From: Bog-473 sp963809825
GTDB lineage: Bacteria > Actinomycetota > Acidimicrobiia > Acidimicrobiales > RAAP-2
Assembly (NCBI GenBank): GCA_963809825.1
Contig: CAWELJ010000005.1
Coordinates: 1 to 64,000, forward strand
DNA length: 64,000 nt
Reading direction: 5' to 3'
Shown here: positions 18,945-28,358 of the stretch, piece after piece
Numbering within the stretch: the first letter of the stretch is position 1
How the letters are laid out: each line of letters starts with the position of its first letter
The notes under the pieces: generated by a model
What the model was told of the DNA's origin: nothing
Databases searched by the model: none
What the model saw: the letters and a program-made list of their open reading frames with translations, nothing else
Position numbers and translations under genes: made by a program

Positions 18945-20216
18945 ATGCGCAGGTTGTCGTCCTGGGTCGACGAGCGGTCGGCACCGGTCACGGCCACGAC
19001 CATCTTCGTCGCGGCCGGGCTGGTCTACACCGTCATGTGGTCCGCCTTGGCCCGCCACGGCTGGCAATCGGTGAGCGACCTGTGGAACAGCGCGGACATC
19101 GGGCTGGCCATCTCGCACGGCCACTGGGCCACCGTGTACGGGCCCGGCTCGCAACTCGACGCCCCGCCCGGCCTGGAGTTCGCTCTGGCGCCGTTCATGG
19201 CCCTCGGGCACGCGCTGGGCCTGCGCACGGCGGCCGAGATGCACCACGGCTACGCCGTGTTCTGGCTCGTGCTGGTGCCGGTCGTCACGGTCCTGGCCTC
19301 GAGCGTGCTCTTCGCCCTCGATGCCGTGGCGCGCCGCTGGCGCTTCTCCGACGCCGAGCGGCTCGCACTGTCGCTGGTGGCCGGTCTCGGTGTGGTGAGC
19401 GCCGTCGTCTTCTGGGGCCACCCCGAGGATTGCGTCGCGCTGGCCTTCGTGCTGTGGGCGGCGCTGGCGGTGGACCGGGACCGTTCGGCCGGTCTGGCCC
19501 GGGCCGGGTGGCTCCTCGGGATCGCGGTGGCCTTCCAGCCGCTGGCGCTCCTGGCCGCGGCGCCCGTCCTGGCCCGCTTCGGCTGGCAGGCGCTCCCGGC
19601 GTCGGTGTGCCGGGTGGCGCTGCCCAGCGTCGTCGTCGTCCTCCCCGAGCTGGTCACGCACGCGGCGCGCACGCTGCACCAGATCGCGGACCAGCCGTTC
19701 TTCCCGGCCGACGAGTCGAGCACGCCCTTCAGCCACCTGGCGCGCGCACTCGGGAACGGGATGTACAGCGGCGGCACCCTGCGGCTGGTCGCCACGATCG
19801 CCGCCGTGGCGCTCGGATGGGTGGCCTGCCGGCACCGCCACGACCTGCCGACCGTGCTCTTCGTCATGGCCGTCGCGTTCAGCATCCGGGTCCTGCTCGA
19901 GAGCGAGCTGCTGGGTTTCTACTTCTTCCCGGTCATCGCCCTCAGCCTGTTGTTGGCGATGCGCCAGGGCTGGTGGCGCTTCGGGTGGTGCACCGCCCTC
20001 TCCGTGGCCTGCATCGCACTGGGCAACCGCCGCCAGCACGCCATCACGCTGTGGTGGCCCGCCATCATGGCCACCGTGATCGCCATGGTGGTCCTGGCCT
20101 ACGGGGCGATGTCGCAGGGCGACCCGGGCCGGGTCGAACTCCCACGTCTGCGCCGGCCGCGGGCCGAGGAGCCGCCCCGGGTCACCATCTCGCACGTGCG
20201 GCTGCTCGACGGCTGA
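18945..20216 (+). CDS. Polytopic membrane protein, possibly GT-C-type glycosyltransferase
   Basis: A 423-residue protein from ATG 18945, preceded by AGGGGGA. It has about ten hydrophobic helices (for example VFWLVLVPVVTVLASSVLFAL and LAGIAVAFQPLALLAAAPVL-like segments). The short loop VFWGHPEDCVALAF resembles the G-H-x-[DE] loop seen in GT87-like mannosyltransferases. The extracytoplasmic loop AISHGHWATVYGPGSQLDAP also fits that group. I regard the glycosyltransferase call as tentative. The last 35 bases overlap the end of the convergent transporter gene. Confidence 0.5.
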   Translation: MRRLSSWVDERSAPVTATTIFVAAGLVYTVMWSALARHGWQSVSDLWNSADIGLAISHGHWATVYGPGSQLDAPPGLEFALAPFMALGHALGLRTAAEMHHGYAVFWLVLVPVVTVLASSVLFALDAVARRWRFSDAERLALSLVAGLGVVSAVVFWGHPEDCVALAFVLWAALAVDRDRSAGLARAGWLLGIAVAFQPLALLAAAPVLARFGWQALPASVCRVALPSVVVVLPELVTHAARTLHQIADQPFFPADESSTPFSHLARALGNGMYSGGTLRLVATIAAVALGWVACRHRHDLPTVLFVMAVAFSIRVLLESELLGFYFFPVIALSLLLAMRQGWWRFGWCTALSVACIALGNRRQHAITLWWPAIMATVIAMVVLAYGAMSQGDPGRVELPRLRRPRAEEPPRVTISHVRLLDG

Positions 20217-21771
20217 TCCGCCGCGGTGTCGAAGTGAGGTCGTCCGCAGGTGTCGGTCGCTTCGGCAAGAAGGCGGTGGCCAAGATGCAGCCGCCGAGGG
20301 CCACCGCAGAGGCCACCGTCAGCGCAAGGCCGGCACCGTCGATGAAGGCGCCGCGCGCGGCGTGCGCGAGCAGGTGTCCGAGGGTCCCTCCGGCCTGGGC
20401 GGCAACGTCGAGCGCACCGCCGACCGAGCCGAGGATCGTCTGATTCAGAGCAGGGGGAACGTGGTACGGCGCCAGTACGGTTGTCATCGTGTCCTGGTAG
20501 CGCGTCGACAGGAGACTGCCGAGCACGGCGACGCCCATGGCGGCACCGAATTGGGTGAACGTCCCGTTGGAGGCGGCGCCCACGCCGGCGTCTCCCCGCG
20601 GGACGGAGCTCATCACGGAGCCCGACGCGGTGGGCATGACGAGCGCTGCGCCGGCACCGATCACGATCATGCCCGGGAGCAGGTCGACGTAGGTGGAATG
20701 GATGGTCGCGTCCGAGACCAACCAGAGGCCCAGTGCGGCCATCAGGAGGCCGGCGGCGGTGGTCAGCTTCATCCCGACGGCCCGGGTGAGCAGCGACGAG
20801 GCGGGCGAGACGATGGCCAACGTCGCCGCGATGGGCAACATCCTGACGCCGGCCTCGAGGGCGGAATACCCGAGTTCGAACTGAAGGAACTGGGTGAGGA
20901 TGAAGAGCGTGCCCAGGAGGGCGAACGCGCCCAGGCCCATGCAGCAGACGGCCACGGAGAAGCTTCGGCTCCGGAAGAACCCGAGGTCGAGCATCGGGTG
21001 CGTACTCGTGCGCTCCCAGGCGATGAACCCACCGATGATCGCGAGACCCGCGAGGCCGGGGACCACGACCAGGGAGGAGGACCACCCGTGGGAGGGTGCC
21101 TCGATGATCGACCACAGGACGAGCCCCACGCCGGCGATGGACAGCACGCCGCCGAACAGGTCTGGTCGTGATGCGTGTGGATTTCTCGAGTCCGGCACCA
21201 GGGGAATGGCGCAGCACACGCCGAGCACCGCAATGGGGACGTTGATGAGGAACACAGATCCCCACCAGAAATGCGAGAGGAGCAGGCCACCGATGATCGG
21301 GCCGAGGGCGAATCCGACACCGCTGGTGCCGGCCCAGAAGCCGATGGCACGCTGGCGCTCGGCGTCGTCGCGGAAGACGTCGGTGATGATGGAGAGCGTC
21401 GAGGGCATCATGAGCGCGGCCCCGATGCCCATGCTGGCCCGCGCTGCGATCAGCACCGGTACCGACCCGGAGAAGGCTGCCCACGCGGAACCGCAGGCGA
21501 AGGCGATCAGCCCCGCGATGAACGTCCGCTTGCGCCCGACATGGTCGGCCAGGCTCCCGAACACCAGCAACAAGCCTCCGAACACGAGGGCGTATGCATC
21601 GACGATCCACTGCAGCTCCGAGGACGTCGCACCGAGATCCCGCACCAGTGTCGGCAGCGCCACATTGAGAACGGTGTTGTCGAGATTGACGATAAGGATG
21701 GAGAAGCAGAGGACGGCCAGGGTCAACCAGCGCGATGGGTGCGACCCGTCGCCGGCGATCTCCGTGGTCAC
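20182..21771 (-). CDS. MFS drug transporter, DHA2 (14-TM) family
   Basis: The GTG start at 21771 overlaps the TGA of the upstream glycosidase-like gene (GTGA), so translation is probably coupled. The open frame upstream of it belongs to that gene read out of frame. The 529-residue product has LIVNLDNTVLNVALPTLVRD, motif A (GSLADHVGRKRTFIAG) and motif C (GFALGPIIGGLL), typical of EmrB/QacA-type exporters. Co-translation with a secreted hydrolase hints at export of, or protection from, a related compound, but that is inference. Confidence 0.88.
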   Translation of the reverse strand: MTTEIAGDGSHPSRWLTLAVLCFSILIVNLDNTVLNVALPTLVRDLGATSSELQWIVDAYALVFGGLLLVFGSLADHVGRKRTFIAGLIAFACGSAWAAFSGSVPVLIAARASMGIGAALMMPSTLSIITDVFRDDAERQRAIGFWAGTSGVGFALGPIIGGLLLSHFWWGSVFLINVPIAVLGVCCAIPLVPDSRNPHASRPDLFGGVLSIAGVGLVLWSIIEAPSHGWSSSLVVVPGLAGLAIIGGFIAWERTSTHPMLDLGFFRSRSFSVAVCCMGLGAFALLGTLFILTQFLQFELGYSALEAGVRMLPIAATLAIVSPASSLLTRAVGMKLTTAAGLLMAALGLWLVSDATIHSTYVDLLPGMIVIGAGAALVMPTASGSVMSSVPRGDAGVGAASNGTFTQFGAAMGVAVLGSLLSTRYQDTMTTVLAPYHVPPALNQTILGSVGGALDVAAQAGGTLGHLLAHAARGAFIDGAGLALTVASAVALGGCILATAFLPKRPTPADDLTSTPRRISRRAAARARW

Positions 21772-23915
21772 CCGCGGGTGGGCGGCGTACGGAGGGTCAC
21801 GGTCACGTGCCGGACGGTGGGCTTCACGGTGACCGTGCCGGTGGCCTCGTCGACCGTGCCGGTGGAGGCGCGGGCGATGTTGTCGAATGAAGGACGGGAG
21901 CGCGAACTGCACGGGTCCTTGCGGCGGTGCGCCGCCCAGCGTCAGCGACACCGATCGCCCGGCGCCGGCGATCGTGAGGCCGGCGCGCCGGCCGGCGGTG
22001 GTGGGGAAGTTGGTCACCGTGATCGGCGTCCCGCTGCCGCAGCCAGGCCGGCGGGACGCCGCGGCCGACCACGAGCGCGCCCCCGGCCCGCACCGCCACC
22101 AGCGAGTCGAGCAACACCTTGTTGGCGCCGGCGAGGCCCCAGGCGTGCGGTGACGACCCCTGTCCCGTGGCGGGGTGGCGGCCCACCCAGGGCGAGGCGG
22201 GGTCCGGGGCGCTCGAGCTCTCCCACCACGACAGCGGCCCGCTCTGGCTGTTGGCGATCATGAACTCGTAGCCCACGATCCCCTGGTCCCGGTGCGCGAC
22301 GCTCGCCAGGCCGGCCGCGCCCATGGCGGCGTTGTAGCCGCTCGAGTAGTAGTCGCCGGGGAACCCGCCGGCCGTGCCGGGCGGCAGGACACCGCGGAGG
22401 CGGCCGAAGCCGTAGGCGTAGGTGGCGTCGATCATGCGCAGGCCGGGCCCGCTCAGCGGCGCGCCGAGCACGTAGCCCTCCCAGGCCCAGCTGCCGAAGC
22501 CGAAGGGCGACGTCCAGTTGGCGTCGCTCGGGTTGGTGCAGCGGTTGGCGCTGTTCGGCTGGAGCAGCGAGCAGGGGAGGTAGGCCGAGGCCGTTGCGGG
22601 CGATCGTCTGGCCGAGCACGGTGTTGACCGCGGCCAGGAGGCTGTTGTACTCGGTGGTGGCCCAGGCAGCCTCGGTCGTGTTGCCGATGGTCGACGCGAT
22701 GTAGCGGTAGGCGGCCAGACCGAGCAGCGCCTCGTAGTCGTCGGTGGTCCAGTACCCCTGGGTGTCGATGTCGTTGGTGGCCTCCATCGTCCCCAGCGGC
22801 CCGGTCCGGGCGGCCGCGATCGCGTGGGCGCTGTCCTCGATGCTCGGCTGGGCGGCGCCCTGGGGGCCCTCGGTCGCGAAGTTCTGCGCGACGAAGCTCT
22901 TGTCGCCCGTCTTCATCAGGTACACGGCCCACGGCACGGCGTAGGACCAGAGGCCGTCGACGTACTGCCCCTGGGGCCCGACGGCGGTGCGGGCCTCCGT
23001 GAGCAGGGCATGCGCTCCGGTGAAATAGCCCTGGGTGAAGAGATTGGTGAGGATCCCGATCACGTCGTGGCTGAACTCCATCTCGTAGCCGTTGACGCCC
23101 GTATCGAGGGCGTCGCCGCTCCGCGTGAGCTGGGTGATGATGAAGCCGCTCTTGTAGGCGTCGACCAGCGCGGGGTCGGGCACGTTGACCTGCGCGATGC
23201 CGGCCAACTGTGCGGTCCAGAAGGCGCGCATGTGCGCGTAGTGCCGGTCGAAGCCGCCGGCGGCGGCGAGCTGCGATTCGGTGGGCCACGGCGCCGTGCC
23301 ACCGAAACGGTCGGACACCACGACGTAGTCGTGGTTCTGGGCATGGTGGGCCGGCACCGCAAAGGGCCCACCGTCGAGGGGGACGAGGGCGGGGGAGGCG
23401 TCGGGATCGGCCATGACGGTGTGGCCGGTCGGGTTGTCGACCCTGACCCGGCTGTAGACGGCGACGTAGGGAGCACCGCCGAGGACGATCCGGTCGGCGA
23501 ACTCGGTGATGGAGACCGTGGCGCCCTGATCGTCGAAGGTGGTCACCTGGGCCGGCAGGTAGCCGCCGGCGTCGGCCCAGGTCGTCCGCTGGCCCGCGTA
23601 GATGCCGAAGCCGAAGTCCTGGAACAGGTTGCCCGGGCCGTCCTGCACCACGAAGGTGCCGCCGAGGCAGGTGATCACGCTGTTGTGGTCGCCGAGCCAC
23701 CCGATGGCCGACGCGGTCCCGTTGGCGCCCGTGAAGGCGTCGGTGTTGACGTTGAACGTGCACCGGTAGGCGGGAGCGGGGCCGGGCGCACCGGTGGGTG
23801 CTGGGGTGGGGTTGGCGCCGGCAGGCGGGGCGAGCGGGCCGAGCCCGAGCGGGACGAGCACGACGGCGAGAGCGAGAGTGGCGGCACCCACGGCCGTCCC
23901 TCTGAGGGTGTGCAC
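21768..23915 (-). CDS. Secreted six-hairpin glycosidase-like protein, three frameshifts
   Basis: The GTG at 23915 starts a signal peptide (TLALAVVLVPLGLGPLAPPA). The body resembles (alpha/alpha)6-barrel glycosidases: VNGYEMEFSHDVIGILTNLF, VDGLWSYAVPWAVYLMKTGD and DTQGYWTTDDYEALLGLAAY. Frame changes near 22585 (NGLG to YLPCSLLQPNSANRC), near 22040 (extra c; then ITVTNFPTTAGRRAG) and near 21888 (extra t; then DNIARASTGTVDEATG) must be corrected to reach the stop at 21768. A C-terminal beta domain follows the barrel. About 715 residues are expected. The precise substrate is unknown. The stop overlaps the start of the DHA2 transporter. Confidence 0.65.
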
Positions 23916-24000
23916 CGCGGCATCGTAGCGAGGGGACCTCGTACCGGACCGGGCGGTAGCGTCCGCCCATGGTGCCCACGGCTCGACGTCACCGGCCGGC

Positions 24001-24567
24001 GTGAACGCGCAGGAGCCGCTCCCGCTCGCCGTGGCGGCGCGGGCGGTCGCCCGCTGCGCGCGGGCCACCGCCGTCCTGGTGGCCCGCCGCCGCACCCATC
24101 TTCCGAAGGGACACGTCGGCCAGCGCCTCTCCTTCGCCGACCGGTCGTCGGCCAAGGTGTTCCGCGAGACCACGGTCGACGGCGACCCGCCCGACGACCC
24201 GGCCCTACTGGTGGTCGAGTTCCGCCTCCGTCTGCTGCGCGGCCGCTGGCACCGGCTCTTCCTGTGGGAGTGCATCCTCAACACCCCGCTGTTCGCCGGG
24301 TTCCCCGGCCTCGTCTCCAAGCTGTGGCTCGACCGCGACGAGCGTGAGCGCTACCGGGGGCTCTACGAGTGGAGCGATGCGGCGGGCGCGGAGTTCTACG
24401 CCCGCTCCCTGTGGCGTGTGCTCGCGTTGGTGTGCGTGCCCGGGTCGATCCACTACCGGGTGATCCCCGGCCTCCGGCGCGACGCGGTGCTGGACGATCC
24501 TCAGCTGCTGGCGGGGATCTCCCGGGAGGACGACGCGGCCTGGTGGCGGGTGGTCGGCGCGGCCTGA
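24001..24567 (+). CDS. Conserved hypothetical protein
   Basis: A 188-residue protein from GTG 24001. An upstream ATG at 23969 runs into a stop. Hydrophobic and aromatic segments such as RWHRLFLWECILNTPLFAGF and ARSLWRVLALVCVPGSIHY resemble uncharacterised actinobacterial proteins with a YdhR/monooxygenase-like look, though I cannot name a family. Its last 67 bases overlap the convergent gene at 24501-25226. Confidence 0.55.
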   Translation: MNAQEPLPLAVAARAVARCARATAVLVARRRTHLPKGHVGQRLSFADRSSAKVFRETTVDGDPPDDPALLVVEFRLRLLRGRWHRLFLWECILNTPLFAGFPGLVSKLWLDRDERERYRGLYEWSDAAGAEFYARSLWRVLALVCVPGSIHYRVIPGLRRDAVLDDPQLLAGISREDDAAWWRVVGAA

Positions 24568-25226
24568 TCCGACCCGGCGCCGTCGCCCCGGCCCGGCCCG
24601 CGCTCGGCCCGTTCCTTGATGCCCAACAGCATCTTGCGCTCCATGACCAGGCTGCCGGGCTCCATCAGGTACGTGAAGAGGGCCCGGGCCGTGGCCGACG
24701 CTCCCGGTTGGAGCATCCGGTTGCGGCTGAGCAGCCGGGTGCCCTGCCCGTCGGGGACGAGCACGAAGGCCCACACCCAGTTGCCGTCGTCGGAACGGAG
24801 GACGAGCGCGGACTCCCGCTCCAGCCGTGCGACCTCCAGCCGCGGACCCTTCAGGCCGAGCTGCCAGCCGTCGCCGACGCTGACGTCCTGGAACTGGGGG
24901 AGGATCTCGTCCGCGCTGTGCATGTCGAGCCCCGCCAGGTTCTCGATCCAGTCGTAGGTGTAGGCGCCGGCCCGGCCGGGACCCATCTGGACGAGCCAGG
25001 GCCAGATCGCCGAGGGCGGCACGCCGATCCCGACGGCCCGGGTGGTCACCACGTCGGGGTCCTCGAGGAGCTCGTCCCCGGGCAGCGCCATGGTGGCCTC
25101 GGCATCCGTGGCACCCCACGTCAGGCACCAGGGACGCCAGCGCGGGTAGGTCAGCAGCGCGACGCCGGCCGCACAGGCCAGCCCGAAGAGGACTTTGAGG
25201 GCGGACGAACCCGGCGCGCGTGGCAT
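24501..25226 (-). CDS. SRPBCC-like membrane-anchored protein
   Basis: The 241-residue protein has one N-terminal hydrophobic helix (ALKVLFGLACAAGVALLTYP). A START/polyketide-cyclase-like domain follows: TTRAVGIGVPPSAIWPWLVQ, GAYTYDWIENLAG, then FVLVPDGQGTRLLSRNR. The C-terminal 30 residues are Ser/Ala/Arg-rich and lie in the convergent overlap with the neighbouring gene, so the true end may be affected by a sequence error. The ligand is unknown. Confidence 0.6.
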   Translation of the reverse strand: MPRAPGSSALKVLFGLACAAGVALLTYPRWRPWCLTWGATDAEATMALPGDELLEDPDVVTTRAVGIGVPPSAIWPWLVQMGPGRAGAYTYDWIENLAGLDMHSADEILPQFQDVSVGDGWQLGLKGPRLEVARLERESALVLRSDDGNWVWAFVLVPDGQGTRLLSRNRMLQPGASATARALFTYLMEPGSLVMERKMLLGIKERAERGPGRGDGAGSDQAAPTTRHQAASSSREIPASS

Positions 25227-25382
25227 GGTGCCATTCGACGCCCGCCGGCACGCACGCGCCAGGGGCGGAGGTCACAAGAGGGGCCGTCGGGCGGGCGGCG
25301 GTGCCGGGTAGCGCTGCACGGGCCACGCGACGGTTCTGCGGTCGGTGCAGGGCGCAGGCGTCGGCAGCGTACGATCCGTGCC

Positions 25383-25865
25383 GTGACCGACATGCTGACG
25401 TTGGTGACGCACCTACCCGAGGTTGCGTTCGATCGGGGCGACGTCGTCATCGACGAAGGCGGCGAAGCGGGCGGCCTCTGGGTGTTGATGTCGGGCAAGC
25501 TCCTGGTGCGCAAGGGCGACGTGCCGGTCAACACCATCGACCGGCCGGGCGCCGTCATCGGGGAGATCTCGCTCCTCCTCGGCCGCTCTCACGGGGCGAC
25601 GATCGAAGCGATGGAACCAACCCGGGCCCGCTACGCGCGCGACGGCGGCGCGCTCCTGCGGGGAGATCCCGAGATCACCCGACTGATCGCAGTGGGCCTC
25701 GCCGAGCGCCTCAACTTCGTGACGGCGTACCTCGCAGACCTGAAGCACCAGTACGGCGACGCACCCGGGCTCTCAATGGTGGATTCGGTGCTCACCAGCC
25801 TGGCTCAGCGCCAGGGCGCCCCCGCGCGGAGTGGTTCGGCCCGGGATCCCGATCCGGAATACTGA
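25383..25865 (+). CDS. Cyclic-nucleotide-binding-domain protein
   Basis: A 160-residue protein from GTG 25383. The single domain has the CRP/FNR beta-roll pattern: FDRGDVVIDEGGEAGGLWVL, GKLLVRKGDVPV and the phosphate cassette region GAVIGEISLLLGRSHGATIE. The usual cassette arginine position is occupied by SHGATI, so cAMP binding is doubtful. There is no helix-turn-helix, so it is not a complete transcription factor. The role is unknown. Confidence 0.7.
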   Translation: MTDMLTLVTHLPEVAFDRGDVVIDEGGEAGGLWVLMSGKLLVRKGDVPVNTIDRPGAVIGEISLLLGRSHGATIEAMEPTRARYARDGGALLRGDPEITRLIAVGLAERLNFVTAYLADLKHQYGDAPGLSMVDSVLTSLAQRQGAPARSGSARDPDPEY

Positions 25866-25912
25866 GTCCCGACGGAGTCTGTCGATGCAGTGCGACATCG
25901 CTGTCGGGCTGA

Positions 25913-26662
25913 TCAGAACACGGTGCGAGCGGGAACGGTCTCGCTGGCGAGGTCTATCTCCTCGGTTCCGAGCATCGAGACCCAGGTCGCCTGATGTGCG
26001 TCCAGATCGAGCACGATGTGCGCGGGCACCCGCCCGATCTGGTTCCCGGGGTTGAACACCCAGGTGCGCCCGATCCGGTCCGCCCAGGCACCCGCGGGCT
26101 TGAACGGCGACTCGTGCACGTGGCCGGCCAGCACCAGGTCGGGTCGATGCTCCTGGATCCAACCGGCCAGGTCGGCGTCCCCGTACTCCCGGCGGCCCGT
26201 CCACGACGTCGGTGAAGCGGTCGGGGGCCAGTGGTACACCCACAAGTGCTGCGTGGAGCCACGCGCCGAATCCGCGGCCAGCTGCTTGGCGACCCGCTCG
26301 CGGCCGGCCGGACCGTCCCAGAAGGGGCACAGGGTGACCAGCGCGCCGTCCATCACGACGGAGTCGCCGTCGGTCGGGATACCGGACGCCCGGGCCTCGG
26401 TGAGCCACAGCGCCGCCTGCTCTCCGTTGGCGTCGGGACCCGTGAGGTCGTGGTTGCCCGAGCTCACCGCCAGCCGGGTCACCGAGTTGATCGACGAGAA
26501 GTAGTGCAGGACCGTGACGCTCTGCGCCTCCAGGGGCACGGCCGACCGGATCGACAGGGTGTCACCGGCGATGACGACGAGGTCGTACTCGGGTCCGGCC
26601 CGGACCACCCAGTCGAGCTGGGGCAGGGCGTAGTGGAGATCTGAAACGAGAAGGATGCGCAT
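25913..26662 (-). CDS. Calcineurin-like metallophosphoesterase
   Basis: The 249-residue protein has all metal-binding motifs of the family: D8 and H10 in VSDLH, D34 in IAGDT, N70-H71-D72 in SSGNHDL, a histidine in VYHWPP, and GHVHESP near the C-terminus. Members cleave phosphomono- or diesters. The substrate is not readable. It is divergent from the RiPP-type locus and probably independent of it. Confidence 0.85.
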   Translation of the reverse strand: MRILLVSDLHYALPQLDWVVRAGPEYDLVVIAGDTLSIRSAVPLEAQSVTVLHYFSSINSVTRLAVSSGNHDLTGPDANGEQAALWLTEARASGIPTDGDSVVMDGALVTLCPFWDGPAGRERVAKQLAADSARGSTQHLWVYHWPPTASPTSWTGRREYGDADLAGWIQEHRPDLVLAGHVHESPFKPAGAWADRIGRTWVFNPGNQIGRVPAHIVLDLDAHQATWVSMLGTEEIDLASETVPARTVF

Positions 26663-26793
26663 GCGGGACCCCGAGCGAGAGGGGCGAGCTTAGGGGCGAG
26701 GGCGACCGGTCCGGCGCACGGCCGGCTCCTCGGCGTAACCGCCGGCCCCCGGGTGCGTCTTCCCATCGTCAATTCTCGACGCAGGAGGACACC

Positions 26794-27108
26794 ATGAGCA
26801 GTGCAGGAATCGACCAGGCCATTGAGCGCATCGCGGCAGACCCCGACTTCGCCGGCTCGGTCTTGAGCGATCGGAGTGCGCTGGAACCCTTCGACTTGTC
26901 CGACGACGAGCGCACCTCCATCGTCGACGCGCTCGCCTCCGACCTCGAGGCCGCCGGGTTCGAGGTGCAGCCCTTCGGGATGGGATCCCTCTCCATCAAC
27001 TGGGGCGACGTGCAGCTCAACCACACCTCGGCCCTCGGGCAGTTCCAGGGGAACTTCGACCGGTCACAGAACGCCCTCGTGCTGCTCGAGATGAACGAGG
27101 GGACCTGA
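26794..27108 (+). CDS. Candidate RiPP precursor peptide
   Basis: A 104-residue acidic protein with a strong site (AGGAGG seven bases before ATG 26794). Residues 1-50 (IERIAADPDFAGSVLSDRSA then LEPFDLSDDERTSIVDAL) look like Nif11/Franean1-type leader peptides, which pair an 'IxRIaaDpxF' helix with a 'DLsddER' helix. The C-terminal part, including MGSLSINWGDVQLNHTSALG and QFQGNFDRSQNALVLLEMNE, would be the core. There is no cysteine at all, which argues against thiazoles. The gene stands 46 bases before the HExxH enzyme and is followed by TfuA-YcaO. Precursor status is inferred from the leader and position; it could be a small unrelated protein. Confidence 0.55.
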   Translation: MSSAGIDQAIERIAADPDFAGSVLSDRSALEPFDLSDDERTSIVDALASDLEAAGFEVQPFGMGSLSINWGDVQLNHTSALGQFQGNFDRSQNALVLLEMNEGT

Positions 27109-27154
27109 GCGGGGTCCGATCGCGCGTGGTGCCGATCGTCATGGGGATCCGGCG

Positions 27155-28358
27155 ATGACGACGACCCTGATCGACGCCGTCCCGCTCCTGGGTCGGCTGC
27201 CCGCCGTGCTCGACTGGGCGGAGGAGGGCGCGGACGTGGTGACCGACGCCATGTCGACGCACCGTCGCCGGCTCGACGACGCCATGTGGTCGTTGCTCCG
27301 GCGCGCCGACGAGCTCGCCCGGTCGAGTGAGGCGGGGGTGCCGACGGCGACCCTCCGGGCGCTGGCGCCCGCCTGGGCCGGGGCGGACGACCGGGCGCGC
27401 CGGCGCGTCACCCTGGCACCGGCGACGTCGCGCCGCCTGCTGTGGGCGCCCCAGCGTCCGCACGACGCCGCCCGATGGATCACGATGGCCCTCGCCTACG
27501 AGGCCGCCGCCACCGCCGGCTCGGGTGTGCTGCGCCAGGGGCTCTGGTCGGCGCTCGGCGACCGCCACATCGGCGCCGGTCGGCTCCCGGCGCTGCCGGC
27601 CCCGGCCCCGCCGCCGTCCGGCGCCGGTGGGAGCGCGGGCGGCCGGGTGACCCCGGGCAGGCTGCGCCCGGCGCCTCATCACGTCGCGCCCGTCGTCGGC
27701 CGTGCCATCCCGGTGGACGCGTGGAGCCCCCTGGCCCGCACCGTGCACATTGCGCGCGCCGACCGCGTCGGCGCCCGGTGGCCCGAGTTCGACGAGACCG
27801 GCCTGCGCGAAGTGACCGTACGCCTCGACGACGCCCTTGCCCGGCTGCGGGGGACGTCGGCGGTGGCGGCGGCGCTCGTGGAGACCTTCACGCTGGTGGT
27901 CGTCGTCCGCAGTCCCGGGGGTGGGTTCGGGCACGGCTCCACCGTGGTGGACCTGGGACGCACCGTCATCATGGACCCCTTGGCCCCGGGCGCGACGCCG
28001 GCGCGACTGATCGAGGCCCTCCTGCACGAGGCCATGCACCACCTGTGCAACGTCACGCTCCGCGAGACCGTCTGGGTGCAGGGCGACGGAGGGGCCGTCA
28101 TCGTCGAATCGCCCTGGACGGGGAACCCGCTCCCCGTGACGACCTACCTGCAGGCCTGCCTCGTGTGGGGCGGTCTGCGGAACTTCTGGCGCCAGGCCGA
28201 GGCCACGGGGCCCGTCCGCTCGTGGCACGGCGGAGCGCTTGGCCGCGGCCGAACGCGGCTTCGGGGCCGGGCCGCTTCTCCGTCGTGTCCCGCCGCCGGT
28301 CCGGCGCCGGGTGCACCCGCTCGTCGCCGAGGCCGTCGCGTCCGTGGAGCGCCGGTGA
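27155..28358 (+). CDS. HExxH-motif peptide-modification enzyme, one frameshift
   Basis: The start at ATG 27155 gives about 401 residues. The metal motif is H291-E292-x-x-H295 in ALLHEAMHHLCN. It is followed by a Trp-rich segment, VIVESPWTGNPLPVTTYLQA and WGGLRNFWRQA, characteristic of the 'HEXXH motif putative peptide modification' family found beside RiPP precursors. Members of this group act as 2-oxoglutarate-dependent peptide beta-hydroxylases. Near 28230 the frame changes. The correct C-terminus reads AERLAAAERGFGAGPLLRRV and ends at TGA 28358, overlapping the next start (GTGA). A middle segment (145-175) is Pro/Ala/Gly-rich and probably a linker. Confidence 0.75.

Noticed and set aside
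16683..20216. 1177-codon plus-strand frame reaching into the membrane protein gene
   Set aside because: Only the part from 18945 is protein-like. The upstream part is antisense to the DHA2 transporter.
21772..22017. N-terminal extension of the DHA2 transporter to 22017
   Set aside because: Its first 46 codons encode the C-terminal domain of the upstream glycosidase-like gene, and the rest is that gene read out of frame after a single-base insertion near 21888. The GTG at 21771 overlaps the hydrolase stop and is the better start.
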